DNA of 64,000 bases from an uncultured Chlorobiaceae bacterium. Lineage in GTDB: Bacteria > Bacteroidota > Chlorobiia > Chlorobiales > Chlorobiaceae. Positions 1 to 8,076 of the stretch are shown one piece after another (within the stretch, counting starts at the first letter, position 1; every line of letters starts with the position of its first letter). The DNA lies in assembly GCA_903994525.1 (NCBI GenBank), contig CAJEXW010000006.1, positions 1 to 64,000 on the forward strand, read 5' to 3'. A program made the position numbers and the translations under genes. The notes beneath the pieces are model-generated. The model had not been told where the DNA came from. It made no database searches and worked only from the letters and a program-made list of their open reading frames with translations.

Positions 1-117
1 TCTGTAATAAAGGGATATGTGCTAATTATAAAGCAATTAATATCTGATACGATTGAAGTATATTATGATTCAGCATCAGGCTATGCCTATGATATTACTG
101 TATTTATTAACCAATGA
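1..117 (+). CDS. C-terminal end of a truncated unknown protein
   Basis: The frame starting at base 1 is open for 38 codons and stops at TGA 115-117. The visible residues end in YAYDITVFINQ and are rich in Tyr, Ile and Val, which reads like the last beta-strands of a small domain. The start lies outside the window and I recognise no family. The local sequence is much more AT-rich than the genes that follow. The perfect inverted repeat at 151-190 just downstream would fit its transcript end. It could also be a chance open frame. Confidence 0.35.
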   Translation, partial: SVIKGYVLIIKQLISDTIEVYYDSASGYAYDITVFINQ

Positions 118-150
118 ATTATAATAATTGTAAATACTATTATTACATAG

Positions 151-190
151 AGTTATCACAGTATATTTTGATAAGTATACTGTGATAACT
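151..190. terminator. Perfect 15-bp inverted repeat, probable bidirectional terminator
   Basis: AGTTATCACAGTATA (151-165) is followed by a 10-base loop and then its exact reverse complement (176-190). It lies between a gene end on the plus strand and the 3' end of the SDR gene on the minus strand, so it can end both transcripts. There is no long T tract, so an operator or a small mobile repeat remains possible. Confidence 0.45.
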
Positions 191-258
191 TAATAGGTTA
201 TCTATTTGAAGAGATGAGATTTAATGTTTATCTTATTGCAGATAAATAGATTAATTGA

Positions 259-963
259 TTAATCATTATCAATGTATGTAAAAAGTTGTTCAATACTTAC
301 TTGTTCTGATTCTTTGCCTTCAATGATTTCAAAAGTAAGATTATGTGCATTTTTGTTAAACAGGGAGAGAACCGCAACCTCAGCCACATTACTTCTGCGT
401 ATAGAGCCTCTTGTAATTGTATCTCCGGTGCCAAAAATCAGGGCGTGCTGCAGCGGCGACCCTTCAGTCAAACCACCTGGACGCAGAATCGTGTAAGAAA
501 AACCTGCTTCTGAAAAGAGTCGGCGCACCTCATTTTCAGCTTCCAGCTTCATGGTCAGCACCTGACCATACTTGTTCAGGGGGTGCTCCGGTTTTGTGAC
601 AGAGAGTGAGCTGACAAGAATGAAGCGCTTTACACCTTCCTCTTTTGCGATTGTTGCCAATCGGATGATGCCATCACGGTCAATTGCCGAGGGGGGAGGA
701 GAAGCCGGATCAGTAACATTACCTCCCACCGCACAGATGATCGCCATTGCATGACTCACGGCCGCTTTGATCTCTTCAGGATTTTCAAGAGTGCCAAGCG
801 TGAGTTTATCGACAATTTCCGGGCCGAAAAGTTCAATGGCTTTAGCGCCGGATCTGACAAAAAGATGATAATCAATGTGATGAGTTTGCAGGCTCTTGAC
901 CATCCATAACCCTGTTCGTCCGGTTGCTCCGGCAACAAGTATGGTACCGTTAAAATTTTTCAT
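259..963 (-). CDS. NAD(P)-binding atypical SDR (NmrA-like), 234 aa
   Basis: The N-terminus has the Rossmann dinucleotide motif GATGRTG (about residues 12-18) after a first beta-strand. A Ser-containing strand (LVSSLSV) follows, and then a Tyr-x3-Lys-like region (YGQVLTMKLEAE). This arrangement is typical of NmrA/HSCARG-like atypical SDRs, cytosolic proteins that bind NAD(P)H and act as reductases or redox sensors. The length of 234 aa fits a single-domain member. The substrate cannot be read from the sequence. The gene stands alone on the minus strand between an AT-rich region and the lipA/CPBP pair. It is distinct from the BciA-type SDR at 57-58 kb. Confidence 0.75.
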   Translation of the reverse strand: MKNFNGTILVAGATGRTGLWMVKSLQTHHIDYHLFVRSGAKAIELFGPEIVDKLTLGTLENPEEIKAAVSHAMAIICAVGGNVTDPASPPPSAIDRDGIIRLATIAKEEGVKRFILVSSLSVTKPEHPLNKYGQVLTMKLEAENEVRRLFSEAGFSYTILRPGGLTEGSPLQHALIFGTGDTITRGSIRRSNVAEVAVLSLFNKNAHNLTFEIIEGKESEQVSIEQLFTYIDND

Positions 964-1042
964 AGTATTTATTGATGTTGAGTTATTCTCTCAGAAAGAG
1001 ATGAAAATGAAGAGGTTATTTATTCAAAAATTGCCACCTTTC

Positions 1043-1071
1043 CCCCTCAGAATGGCTTGACACTGAAGGGG
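1043..1071 (-). terminator. Weak stem-loop downstream of the CPBP-like gene
   Basis: Arms CCCC(T)CAG (1043-1050) and CTGAAGGGG (1063-1071) can pair around a 12-base loop, with one bulge. On the minus strand the hairpin follows the CPBP-like gene, but no immediate U tract is present. It may be a weak terminator only. Confidence 0.3.
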
Positions 1072-1144
1072 ATGCAGATGAAGAGAGTGTTACAGATTTA
1101 TCCGGTGATTGCAGGTATTGTAACCACGTTACTGGTAAATCGGT

Positions 1145-1735
1145 TCAGTGGAAGAGGGAAAACTTTACATTGATTGCCATGGTCAGATCAACCAGCGCAT
1201 GTAAGAGAATGACGGTTCTGATATCACGGTACCAGAAAAAACTGAGCGCCCAGCTTCCGGCTATTAACATTTGAATGGGCATAAAAAAGGGCTTGTAGGG
1301 GCTTGTCTGAACGACATGTTCCGGCAGAATATTAATCCAGAAGAGACCGTGAATCAGTCCGCTGTAAGCTACAAAGAAGAGCATCGCAATGATGAAATTG
1401 CTTTGTTTCGGTGTCAATTGCCAATTATCCGAAGATAATTTAGATGCAAGCAGATCACCAAGACGAAACACAGCATAAAACATGAAGGTTTCGGCTATCC
1501 CGTTACAAACACTGAAAATCACCACCGTCAGAGGGTCAAGCGGTCGCCCTCCATCGGTAGTAGAATGGGAGTAGACCCAGGCATTAATGGCGACGACAAC
1601 AAACGAAGCAACAATCAGCACCACTCTTCTGGTGTCAAACTCTCGGTTGAAGGTCAAGATATCTTTTCTGAAAAAGAGAAGGCCCACCAGAAAAGCCAGG
1701 GTCCAGTAAGCATAAATCATCATTGGTACCGACAT
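1145..1735 (-). CDS. Multi-pass membrane protein, divergent CPBP (CAAX-protease-like) type
   Basis: A 196-residue protein with about six hydrophobic segments and no signal peptide. Three motifs stand where CPBP/Abi intramembrane proteases keep their catalytic residues: an E-x6-R helix (AETFMFYAVFR), a later helix with H (GLIHGLFW), and a final H-x3-D helix (LLHALVDL). The usual EExxxR is reduced to a single Glu, so this is a divergent or non-proteolytic member at best. The start lies 20 bases after the lipA stop on the same strand, so the two are probably co-transcribed. The assignment rests on motif spacing only, and an unrelated polytopic protein is possible. Confidence 0.5.
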   Translation of the reverse strand: MSVPMMIYAYWTLAFLVGLLFFRKDILTFNREFDTRRVVLIVASFVVVAINAWVYSHSTTDGGRPLDPLTVVIFSVCNGIAETFMFYAVFRLGDLLASKLSSDNWQLTPKQSNFIIAMLFFVAYSGLIHGLFWINILPEHVVQTSPYKPFFMPIQMLIAGSWALSFFWYRDIRTVILLHALVDLTMAINVKFSLFH

Positions 1736-1755
1736 AGTGCAAAAGGGGATTGAGG

Positions 1756-2631
1756 TTATGGAAAAGAGTCTGTATGGTGAGCGAAATCTTCTGCATAATA
1801 GGAGCTGCGAACAAATGGTGCTGACTGGACGTAACGAAATCCTGCGGTTTCTGCAATCATTTTGTACCGTTCAAACTCCTCCGGGGTGATATAACGTTCT
1901 ACCGGAAGGTGTTGGGATGATGGTTGCAGATACTGTCCAATAGTCACCATATCGCATCCATGCCTTACAAGATCGTCAAGTGATCTGGTAATTTCTTCTG
2001 CGGTTTCACCCATACCAACCATCAAACCGGACTTTGTTGTCAATCCATGGAGCGTTTTCGCCCGCTTCAGAAGCTGCAGTGAGGCCCTATAGCTGGCCTG
2101 AGGGCGCACCTTCGAATATAAAGAGGGGACCGTTTCAATATTATGGTTCAGTACTTCTGGAGCTTCAGCCATCACCAAGTCAAGAGCCAATTCATTACCC
2201 TGAAAATCAGGGATGAGGCACTCAAGAGTGGTTGAGGGAGCAACGCGTCGGATAGCCTGTAACGTCTCAACCCACTGTTGTGCACCGCCATCAGCAAGAT
2301 CATCACGGTTGACGCTGGTCAGTACCGCATGCTTGAGATTCATGGATTTCACCGCCCGGGCAATCTTATTCGGTTCATCGGGATCAAGCGCCGGAGGTCT
2401 TTCATCCTTTCCTACCGCACAGAAGCGACACGATCGTGTACAGACATTGCCGAGCAGAAGAAAGGTGGCGGTGCCTCGCGACCAGCACTCCTGCAGGTTC
2501 GGACACATTGCTGAGCGGCAAACCGTATTGAGGCTATGCTGTCCAAGGAGTTGACGCGTCACGGCAAACGACGCTCCTGAAGCCATTTTAATTTTCAGCC
2601 ACCCCGGCTTTCTTCCCGCACCACCCCTCAT
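1756..2631 (-). CDS. lipA: Lipoyl synthase
   Basis: Radical-SAM enzyme that inserts two sulfurs into the octanoyl chain on lipoate-dependent proteins, in the cytosol. The auxiliary-cluster motif C-x4-C-x5-C is present ([12 protein letters not shown]), followed by the radical-SAM CxxxCxxC motif (CTRSCRFC). The C-terminal RSSYYAED carries the conserved RSSY motif that ligates the auxiliary cluster. The length of 291 aa is normal for LipA. It is the first gene of a probable two-gene unit with the CPBP-like protein. No lipB or lipoate-protein ligase is in the window. Confidence 0.95.
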   Translation of the reverse strand: MRGGAGRKPGWLKIKMASGASFAVTRQLLGQHSLNTVCRSAMCPNLQECWSRGTATFLLLGNVCTRSCRFCAVGKDERPPALDPDEPNKIARAVKSMNLKHAVLTSVNRDDLADGGAQQWVETLQAIRRVAPSTTLECLIPDFQGNELALDLVMAEAPEVLNHNIETVPSLYSKVRPQASYRASLQLLKRAKTLHGLTTKSGLMVGMGETAEEITRSLDDLVRHGCDMVTIGQYLQPSSQHLPVERYITPEEFERYKMIAETAGFRYVQSAPFVRSSYYAEDFAHHTDSFP

Positions 2632-2753
2632 ATCGTTCTGTAATTTTTTTACATGAACTTCAATTTAATAAAAAATCATGGGCATACGGGTGCTCTTCGC
2701 ACTTGCAATGCAGCAAAAAGATTTTGGAGGGCAAGATGAACGTTTGGGGAAGA

Positions 2754-2787
2754 TAAAAAAGCACCTGAGCAAAGGGCTACAGATGCT
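2754..2787 (-). terminator. Rho-independent terminator of hup
   Basis: On the minus strand AGCATCTG pairs with CAGGTGCT (one G-U pair, 12-base loop) and is followed by TTTTTT. It lies 38 bases after the hup stop and reads in the same direction. Confidence 0.7.
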
Positions 2788-2824
2788 CTTAATTTACAAT
2801 AAACAGAAGGGTTTGTACGGTTGA

Positions 2825-3100
2825 TTATCCCTCTACCTCATCCTTTAAAGCTTTTCCTGGCTTGAACTTGACAACTTTCTTTGCTGAAATGGAAATAACC
2901 TCACCGGTCTTTGGATTACGCCCCTGTCGCTCTGCTCTGTCAACGACAGAAAATGTACCGAATCCCACAAGAGGGACATCCTCACCGTTTTTCAATGATT
3001 CAGAGACAACCGCAATGAAGGCTTTGAGTGCGCGATCAGCGTCAACTTTGGTCAGCTTTGCCTGTTCGGCAATTTTCTCTACTAAAGCAGTTTTTGACAT
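2825..3100 (-). CDS. hup: HU-family DNA-binding protein
   Basis: A 91-residue basic nucleoid protein that bends DNA as a dimer. It starts [14 protein letters not shown] and carries the core GFGTFSV and the beta-arm signature GRNPKTGE, followed by [10 protein letters not shown], all diagnostic of HU/IHF. The length is normal for HU. It is monocistronic, with its own terminator and a 483-base gene-free region upstream. Since an NtrC/sigma-54 system lies next door, an IHF-like role in looping those promoters is conceivable, but the sequence looks more like HU. Confidence 0.93.
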   Translation of the reverse strand: MSKTALVEKIAEQAKLTKVDADRALKAFIAVVSESLKNGEDVPLVGFGTFSVVDRAERQGRNPKTGEVISISAKKVVKFKPGKALKDEVEG

Positions 3101-3583
3101 AGGTCGATAATTTACATGGTTGAAAAAAGGGCTGTTATTGTTGATACTGAAACAGGCGCTACAGTTTACACAATGTGGACCGTCGTGATTTCAGTACTAA
3201 TCAAAGGTTTTGATAAGTATCCCAATTGAATTTCCCTTAAAAAACGCAATATTTTCACCTTTTCCAAGCGTATCAACTATGTGCTGCTTAAAAATTCAGA
3301 TTTTTGTGACACCACCTTTTCTCGCTTTTTAACACCTCTTGACCGTGAAATATTGCTTGTTCATGGTACTTTATGTGTTGCGAAAAAGTTCTTTCATCCC
3401 GATACTTTGGCGTGATAGACGACAGAAACGGGATGAGATGAATAAGCTGGCAAATTGCAAAAGCTTATTCTATCCTTGTCGCAATACTTTTTCATTGTAT
3501 GTTCCATGACAAGTTGACCGGACTTGTGCCCCTTTGTCTGCAACCAATACTTCTTATTATCATCAGTTTCACGTTATAAAAGC
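3101..3583. other. Gene-free stretch between hup and the kinase gene, with two inverted repeats
   Basis: No coding frame is supported in these 483 bases, which must hold the divergent promoters of hup and the kinase. Two inverted repeats are visible: TCATCCCG (3394-3401) with CGGGATGA (3429-3436), and GAATAAGCT (3440-3448) with AGCTTATTC (3462-3470). They overlap the expected kinase promoter/leader region and could be operator or leader structures. I see no sigma-54 element here and no copy of the dyad found upstream of the small secreted-protein genes. Confidence 0.4.
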
Positions 3584-5623
3584 ATGAAGAAAGCAAAAGC
3601 ATACAGGATATTAAGCTTGCTGCTTCCGCCGAAATATCTGGTGGGATTGTTTGTTTTTATAATTGCTCTTTTTTGTGGAACAACACTTTTGGAGTATCAA
3701 TACAGAAAATCTGAAATTGAGCATAGCATGCGTGAAGAGGCTGTTCTGCTTCTTCACGCACTGACAGAGGGGGCTGAAAATGCAATTTCTGGATATAATG
3801 AGAGCAGCTCTTTGCTTGTTGGAAGTCTTATTGACCAACTCCACCTGATTGACAGGATAGATAAAAAAACTCCACTCACCTCTTCAGAGCTTTCGGAAAT
3901 AGCAGGCTCTGGTGGACTATACAGCATCAATATTATTGATCGTCATGGCAGGAGAGTTGCCTTCAATACTCCGGATGATCGTGAACCGGTTGATCCGCAA
4001 AATAACCTGTTAGTTCAGCTCAAGCCAATCTTTTCGGGCGCAAAAGACTCCATTTTCATCGGTATCAGGGCGATCGGATCAAAAAAAGCTTCTCGTTTGA
4101 TTGCGGCGGTTGCCAGAAGCCGCGGTGGCGCGATTATTGGTAATATTGATGCATCAAGACTTATAACCCTTCGCCGTCAACTCGGTGTTGGACGGCTTAT
4201 TCAGAGAATTGGGGCAGATACAACGGGTATCGATTATATCATTTTGCAGGATAGTTCAGCGATTTTGGCAGCAACTCCCAATGTAACAGGGGTTGAGAGC
4301 ATTCAAACTGATTCAGTTCTTTCAAAGGCACTGCTTCGTCATGAACCAGTAACTCGATGGAGCACTTTTGATGGAAGAAAAGTTTTTGAGGTGGTCAAGC
4401 CTTTGATATACAATACCATTCATGTAGGTCTGCTCCGAATAGGGCTGAAAACAGACCATGTCGTAGCTGCACAGGAAAAATTGCGCTACAGATTTATCAT
4501 GTTTTTGGGCGTTGTTGGGTTCAGTACTCTTATTCTCCTCAATCTGGTCATGACGCGCCGTAACGAAGTGCTTGTGAAGCAGGCCTACAAGCGTGTTCAG
4601 ACATTTTCTTCAATGATATTGGAGAGTATGGCTGATGCCGTTATTGTGATCAATGAGGAAAAGTGCATCACATTGCTCAACAGTGCTGCAGAAAGATTAT
4701 TAGGGTTTCCATTAGAAAATGTGCAAGGTAAGCCTGTTAAGGATGTTCTTCCGGATATTGCCGATTTTATGCGGGTAGTCATGCTTGAGCAATCTCAGTC
4801 GTTCGACAAGGAGTTAGAGATGATTATTCATGGAAAAAAGCTTTTACTGTTCATTCGAGTCAGTCTTGTTCCTGATAATGAGAGCGGAGGCAAAGGTGCT
4901 CTGGCGGTCGTGCATGATTTAACCGAACAGCGTTCAATGCAGAAAGTGATCACGCGCCAGGAAAAACTTACTGCTATGGGCGAACTTGCTTCAGGAGTTG
5001 CCCATGAAATAAGAAATCCTTTGAATGCCATCGGAGTTATAGCTCAACGTCTTGATATTGAATTTTCTCCGAGAGCCGATGAAGATGAATTTCATCAGCT
5101 TCTCCGTGCGGTTGTCTCTGAAGTTCACCGTGTCAACGCCATTATTCAACGGTTTCTGCAATTTGCCACTCCAGCGCCGCTGATGATGGTTAAAACTGAT
5201 ATCAAGAATTTTCTCTTATCCTATCGCCCTCTGCTGGAGAGTGAGTCCGAGGCTAAAAATATCAAGTTTTCCTTGCAGCTTGAGAGTGCTCCAATGGTAC
5301 TACTTGATCATGAAAAGATGCAGCAAGTGTTACTCAACATCGTTCAAAACGGTGTTGAGGCAACCAGTTCAGGGGGGATCATTGCCATAAAGCTGTTTTG
5401 TCGCAAAGATGAGGCGGTCATTGAGCTTTCTGATAGCGGTTCTGGTATTTCCGAGGGTGATATGTCACAGATTTTTAATCTCTATTTTACGACAAAAGAG
5501 AATGGAACAGGTCTGGGACTGAGTATCGCTAACCAGATTATTCAGTTACATGGCGGACTTATTGAGGTTGAAAGTATCAGGTTGCACGGCACCCTTTTCA
5601 GGATTGTGCTGCCACTGGCATAA
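3584..5623 (+). CDS. Membrane sensor histidine kinase with PAS domain (NtrB/ZraS/AtoS type)
   Basis: Start taken at 3584 (MKKAKAYRIL) because it puts a normal basic N-terminus before TM1; an in-frame ATG at 3524 adds 20 residues. Numbering from 3584 (679 aa): TM1 about 18-36, extracytoplasmic sensor region about 40-300, TM2 about 303-325, PAS about 345-450, HisKA with phospho-acceptor His474 in GVAHEIRNPLN, then HATPase_c with N box (NIVQNGVEA) and GTGLGLSI glycine loop near the C-terminus. The periplasmic region has no motif I can name. The cognate NtrC-type activator starts 18 bases downstream. By family analogy it phosphorylates that regulator in response to an envelope or periplasmic signal. 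The ligand is unknown. Confidence 0.9.
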   Translation: MKKAKAYRILSLLLPPKYLVGLFVFIIALFCGTTLLEYQYRKSEIEHSMREEAVLLLHALTEGAENAISGYNESSSLLVGSLIDQLHLIDRIDKKTPLTSSELSEIAGSGGLYSINIIDRHGRRVAFNTPDDREPVDPQNNLLVQLKPIFSGAKDSIFIGIRAIGSKKASRLIAAVARSRGGAIIGNIDASRLITLRRQLGVGRLIQRIGADTTGIDYIILQDSSAILAATPNVTGVESIQTDSVLSKALLRHEPVTRWSTFDGRKVFEVVKPLIYNTIHVGLLRIGLKTDHVVAAQEKLRYRFIMFLGVVGFSTLILLNLVMTRRNEVLVKQAYKRVQTFSSMILESMADAVIVINEEKCITLLNSAAERLLGFPLENVQGKPVKDVLPDIADFMRVVMLEQSQSFDKELEMIIHGKKLLLFIRVSLVPDNESGGKGALAVVHDLTEQRSMQKVITRQEKLTAMGELASGVAHEIRNPLNAIGVIAQRLDIEFSPRADEDEFHQLLRAVVSEVHRVNAIIQRFLQFATPAPLMMVKTDIKNFLLSYRPLLESESEAKNIKFSLQLESAPMVLLDHEKMQQVLLNIVQNGVEATSSGGIIAIKLFCRKDEAVIELSDSGSGISEGDMSQIFNLYFTTKENGTGLGLSIANQIIQLHGGLIEVESIRLHGTLFRIVLPLA

Positions 5624-5641
5624 TTGAATGATTGATAAAAA

Positions 5642-7015
5642 ATGGATCACAACATGATAGATTACACGATTCTTGTCGTTGAGGATGAAAAGGTGCAACT
5701 GGAGAGCCTTGCCGGTTTTTTGAGAAAACTTGGTTACCAAGTAGTACAATCATCACAGCCTGTTGATGCGCTTCAAGTGGCAAGGGAGCAGACTGTGGAT
5801 ATTGTCCTCACCGATTTTAAAATGCCCGGGATGACGGGTGTTCAGCTTCTTGAAAAGCTGAAGCAGGTCAATCCCGATATTGATGTTATCATCATGACGG
5901 CCTATGGCAGTGTAGAATCGGCCACAGATGCGATGAAGCTTGGCGCGGTAGACTACATTACCAAACCGATTGACCTGCAACAACTCAAGGTGATGGTTCG
6001 CAATACTCTTGAACGGAAAATTCTTGTCAGGGAGAACCGATTGCTGCGCCAGCAGCTTTTAGAACGTTTCAGTTTTGATGGTATTGTATCCTGCTCTTCA
6101 GCGATGAGCCAGGTGTTAAACATTGCTGGCCGAGTGGCCTCCAGCAATGCAACAGTGTTGATTACCGGTGAAACTGGAACAGGAAAGGAGTTGATCGCCA
6201 AAGCGGTGCATTATGCCAGTCCCCGGTGCGAAAAACCCTTTCTTGCCGTCAATTGTGCAGCACTTTCTGAAAATCTGCTCGAAAGTGAACTGTTCGGCCA
6301 CGAAAAAGGTGCCTTTACCGGTGCGGATCGTCAGCGGAAAGGACGATTTGAGACGGCTGAAGGGGGCACACTCTTTATTGATGAGGTTGGGGAGATGCCC
6401 CTCTCCCTTCAAGTAAAGCTGCTCAGGGTATTGCAGGAAAAATCTTTCGAGAGAGTTGGAAGTTCTGTGCCGATTGGAGCAAATGTTCGCATTGTGGCTG
6501 CCACCAACCGCGACCTTGAAGCTATGGTAGGCGAAGGGTTGTTTCGCGAAGATTTTTATTATCGACTGAATGTTGTAGGAATTCGCATTCCCCCTTTGCG
6601 GGAACGTCGGGAGGATATACCACTGCTGGTTGATGCTTTTGTGCTGCGCATTGCCGCAGAAAATGAAAAACTGGTTAAAGGAGTTTCGCGGGAGGTGATG
6701 GATGCGCTCATGAAATACGCATGGCCCGGAAATGTGCGTGAACTGGAAAATGTAATTCAACAATCAGTTGTTTTGTGCCGTGAGAATATTATTACGACAG
6801 AAGATCTCCCGCCACGGGTACAGGCACTTCGCTTTGAAAAAAGCACCTCACTTGAAATTGAGGGAACATTTACTGAAAAAACAGAGGCTTATGAACAAGG
6901 CCTTATTATCAAAGCCTTGAAAGATGCAGGAAATGTGCAGACAAAGGCGGCAGAATTGCTGGGAATTGGAGAACGTCATTTACGCTACAAACTCAAAAAA
7001 TATGGCATGAAATGA
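5642..7015 (+). CDS. Sigma-54-dependent response regulator, NtrC family
   Basis: 457 aa in three domains. The receiver domain has the acidic pocket VVEDE and phospho-acceptor Asp58 (LTDFKMPGMTG). The AAA+ domain has Walker A GETGTGKE (176-183), the sigma-54 contact loop GAFTGA (223-228), and later LFIDEVGEMP and RELENV motifs. The C-terminus is a Fis-type HTH (KAAELLGIGERHLRYKLKKYG). It activates RNA polymerase-sigma54 from remote upstream sites. It forms an operon with the kinase. Its likely targets lie immediately downstream: two sigma-54 promoters at 7171 and 7984, each with paired dyads 95-96 bp upstream. An ATG at codon 5 is an alternative start. Confidence 0.93.
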   Translation: MDHNMIDYTILVVEDEKVQLESLAGFLRKLGYQVVQSSQPVDALQVAREQTVDIVLTDFKMPGMTGVQLLEKLKQVNPDIDVIIMTAYGSVESATDAMKLGAVDYITKPIDLQQLKVMVRNTLERKILVRENRLLRQQLLERFSFDGIVSCSSAMSQVLNIAGRVASSNATVLITGETGTGKELIAKAVHYASPRCEKPFLAVNCAALSENLLESELFGHEKGAFTGADRQRKGRFETAEGGTLFIDEVGEMPLSLQVKLLRVLQEKSFERVGSSVPIGANVRIVAATNRDLEAMVGEGLFREDFYYRLNVVGIRIPPLRERREDIPLLVDAFVLRIAAENEKLVKGVSREVMDALMKYAWPGNVRELENVIQQSVVLCRENIITTEDLPPRVQALRFEKSTSLEIEGTFTEKTEAYEQGLIIKALKDAGNVQTKAAELLGIGERHLRYKLKKYGMK

Positions 7016-7049
7016 TGTGGTCGCAGGGTGTCATCTCTTTTCATAACGC

Positions 7050-7085
7050 TCGACCACAGGGTCGAACAGACGACAAAAAGGTCGA
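7050..7085 (+). promoter_or_regulatory. Paired upstream activator sites (enhancer) of the first sigma-54 promoter
   Basis: Two 16-bp elements of the form TCGACC-N4-GGTCGA lie 20 bp centre to centre: TCGACC-acag-GGTCGA (7050-7065, perfect dyad) and ACGACA-aaaa-GGTCGA (7070-7085, one arm degenerate). The second centre lies 95 bp upstream of the GG of the sigma-54 element. The same pair with the same spacing recurs at 7862-7897. I infer these are binding sites for the adjacent NtrC-type regulator. Confidence 0.75.
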
Positions 7086-7170
7086 AAAGTAGAAAATATA
7101 TATAACCGGCAATAAATCCAGCTTACTTATAACCTATTTAAGAATAATATTTTAATTATATTCTTACTGT

Positions 7171-7186
7171 TGGCACGTTCTTTGAT
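7171..7186 (+). promoter_or_regulatory. Sigma-54 (-24/-12) promoter of the 156-aa secreted protein
   Basis: TGGCACGTTCTTTGAT matches the consensus TGGCACG-N4-TTGCW at every defined position except the -12 C, which is A. The initiation site would be near 7196, giving a leader of about 65 bases before the strong ribosome site AGGGGG (7251-7256) of the gene at 7261. The promoter at 7984 shares the same TTGAT variant. Confidence 0.8.
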
Positions 7187-7205
7187 GATATGATTTATGA
7201 AGGTG

Positions 7206-7221
7206 GTACAATGGATTGTAC
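7206..7221 (+). promoter_or_regulatory. GTACAAT-GG-ATTGTAC dyad just after the predicted start site
   Basis: A perfect 7-bp inverted repeat with a 2-base centre, about 10 bases downstream of the predicted sigma-54 start point. It could be a repressor operator or a small leader hairpin. I found no equivalent in the second promoter region. Confidence 0.4.
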
Positions 7222-7260
7222 TATTGCTCTTAACAATCATATCTCAAACCAGGGGGAATA

Positions 7261-7731
7261 ATGAAAAAGATATTTGGATTGGTTTCGGTTGCCGGAATGG
7301 TGATGGCTTTTATGCCGATGAGCTCATTGCTTGCAGAAGATCCGGTACAAACTCAGCAGCAGGTTGAGGCACAAAGCCAGAAGCAGACTCAGGTGCAGAA
7401 AAACAACCAGAAGCGTGTTAAAAGTATGAACAAAAACGCTAACAAAAGGAAGTTTGTCGACCTTAATGGAGATGGCATCAATGATAATGCCAAAGATGCG
7501 GATGGAGACGGAATTCCCAATGGCAAGGATGCCGATTATGTGCGTCCACAAGATGGCTCTGGTAGAAGTTCAGGAGCTGGTCAGGGTAAAGGAGGCCGTA
7601 AGAGTGGGGGATCGACCGATGGCGTAACCACAATGAGTTCTGGCTCTGCGGCGAACAGTGTTGGAAGCGGAGCTGGTACTGGCAGTTCAAAGAACACAAT
7701 GCAGAAGGGAAGCCCCAAACAGGGACGCTAA
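7261..7731 (+). CDS. Small secreted protein with DxDGDG calcium-type loops and Gly/Ser tail (156 aa)
   Basis: Start supported by AGGGGG five bases upstream. Signal peptide about 1-25 with cleavage expected after SSLLA. A Gln/Lys-rich stretch (about 30-64) follows. Then comes a double loop with D67-L-N-G-D-G and D81-G-D-G-I-P-N-G (to about 93), which resembles thrombospondin type-3/EF-hand-like calcium loops. A Gly/Ser-rich tail ends in KGSPKQGR. The tail and loop recur in the 104-aa protein at 8077, so these are paralogues. Expressed from the sigma-54 promoter at 7171 and closed by the terminator at 7758. No known function. Calcium binding is inference from the loop pattern. Confidence 0.8.
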   Translation: MKKIFGLVSVAGMVMAFMPMSSLLAEDPVQTQQQVEAQSQKQTQVQKNNQKRVKSMNKNANKRKFVDLNGDGINDNAKDADGDGIPNGKDADYVRPQDGSGRSSGAGQGKGGRKSGGSTDGVTTMSSGSAANSVGSGAGTGSSKNTMQKGSPKQGR

Positions 7732-7757
7732 ACATCCCCCCGAAAGCCACTCATTTC

Positions 7758-7795
7758 AAAAACGGCAGGAGAGTACGCAATCTCCTGCCGTTTTT
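7758..7795 (+). terminator. Rho-independent terminator
   Basis: Perfect 15-bp stem: AAAAACGGCAGGAGA (7758-7772) pairs with TCTCCTGCCGTTTTT (7781-7795) around an 8-base loop, ending in a T run. It separates the first small secreted-protein gene from the second sigma-54 promoter region. Confidence 0.9.
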
Positions 7796-7861
7796 ACGTT
7801 TTATCGAAAAAATACAATCCCGACCAGGTTGCAATAATGCTCTCTTTACTCCAGCTCCTGT

Positions 7862-7897
7862 TCGACTCAACGGTCGAACCACCGACGATCAAGTCGA
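7862..7897 (+). promoter_or_regulatory. Paired upstream activator sites of the second sigma-54 promoter
   Basis: TCGACT-caac-GGTCGA (7862-7877) and CCGACG-atca-AGTCGA (7882-7897) are 20 bp apart centre to centre. The second centre is 96 bp from the GG at 7985-7986. Element, pairing, spacing and promoter distance all repeat the arrangement at 7050-7186, while the sequence between has diverged. That is good evidence that the sites are under selection. These sites, the terminator at 7758 and the promoter at 7984 account for the 345-base gap between the two genes. Confidence 0.75.
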
Positions 7898-7983
7898 TAA
7901 CAAGCAATAAATATTCAGGGAAGTAGCACAACGCATTTTATTAATATCATATATAATAGTCAGTTATATTAATAAGATTTTTC

Positions 7984-7999
7984 TGGCACGGAAATTGAT
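7984..7999 (+). promoter_or_regulatory. Sigma-54 (-24/-12) promoter of the 104-aa secreted protein
   Basis: TGGCACGGAAATTGAT fits TGGCACG-N4-TTGCW with A for C at the -12 position, the same deviation as at 7171. It precedes the gene at 8077 by about 80 bases. It may also serve the two genes after it, as no other promoter is evident before 8480 or 8879. Confidence 0.8.
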
Positions 8000-8076
8000 T
8001 CATTTACCTGTGAAGGGGTGAATACATAAGCCACCTTTTTATAAACTCAATAACAGGACTTAAAAAAAGAGATATC

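Noticed and set aside
6116..6763. 215-codon minus-strand frame opposite the NtrC-type regulator
   Set aside because: Antisense to the AAA+ core motifs; no recognisable protein features.
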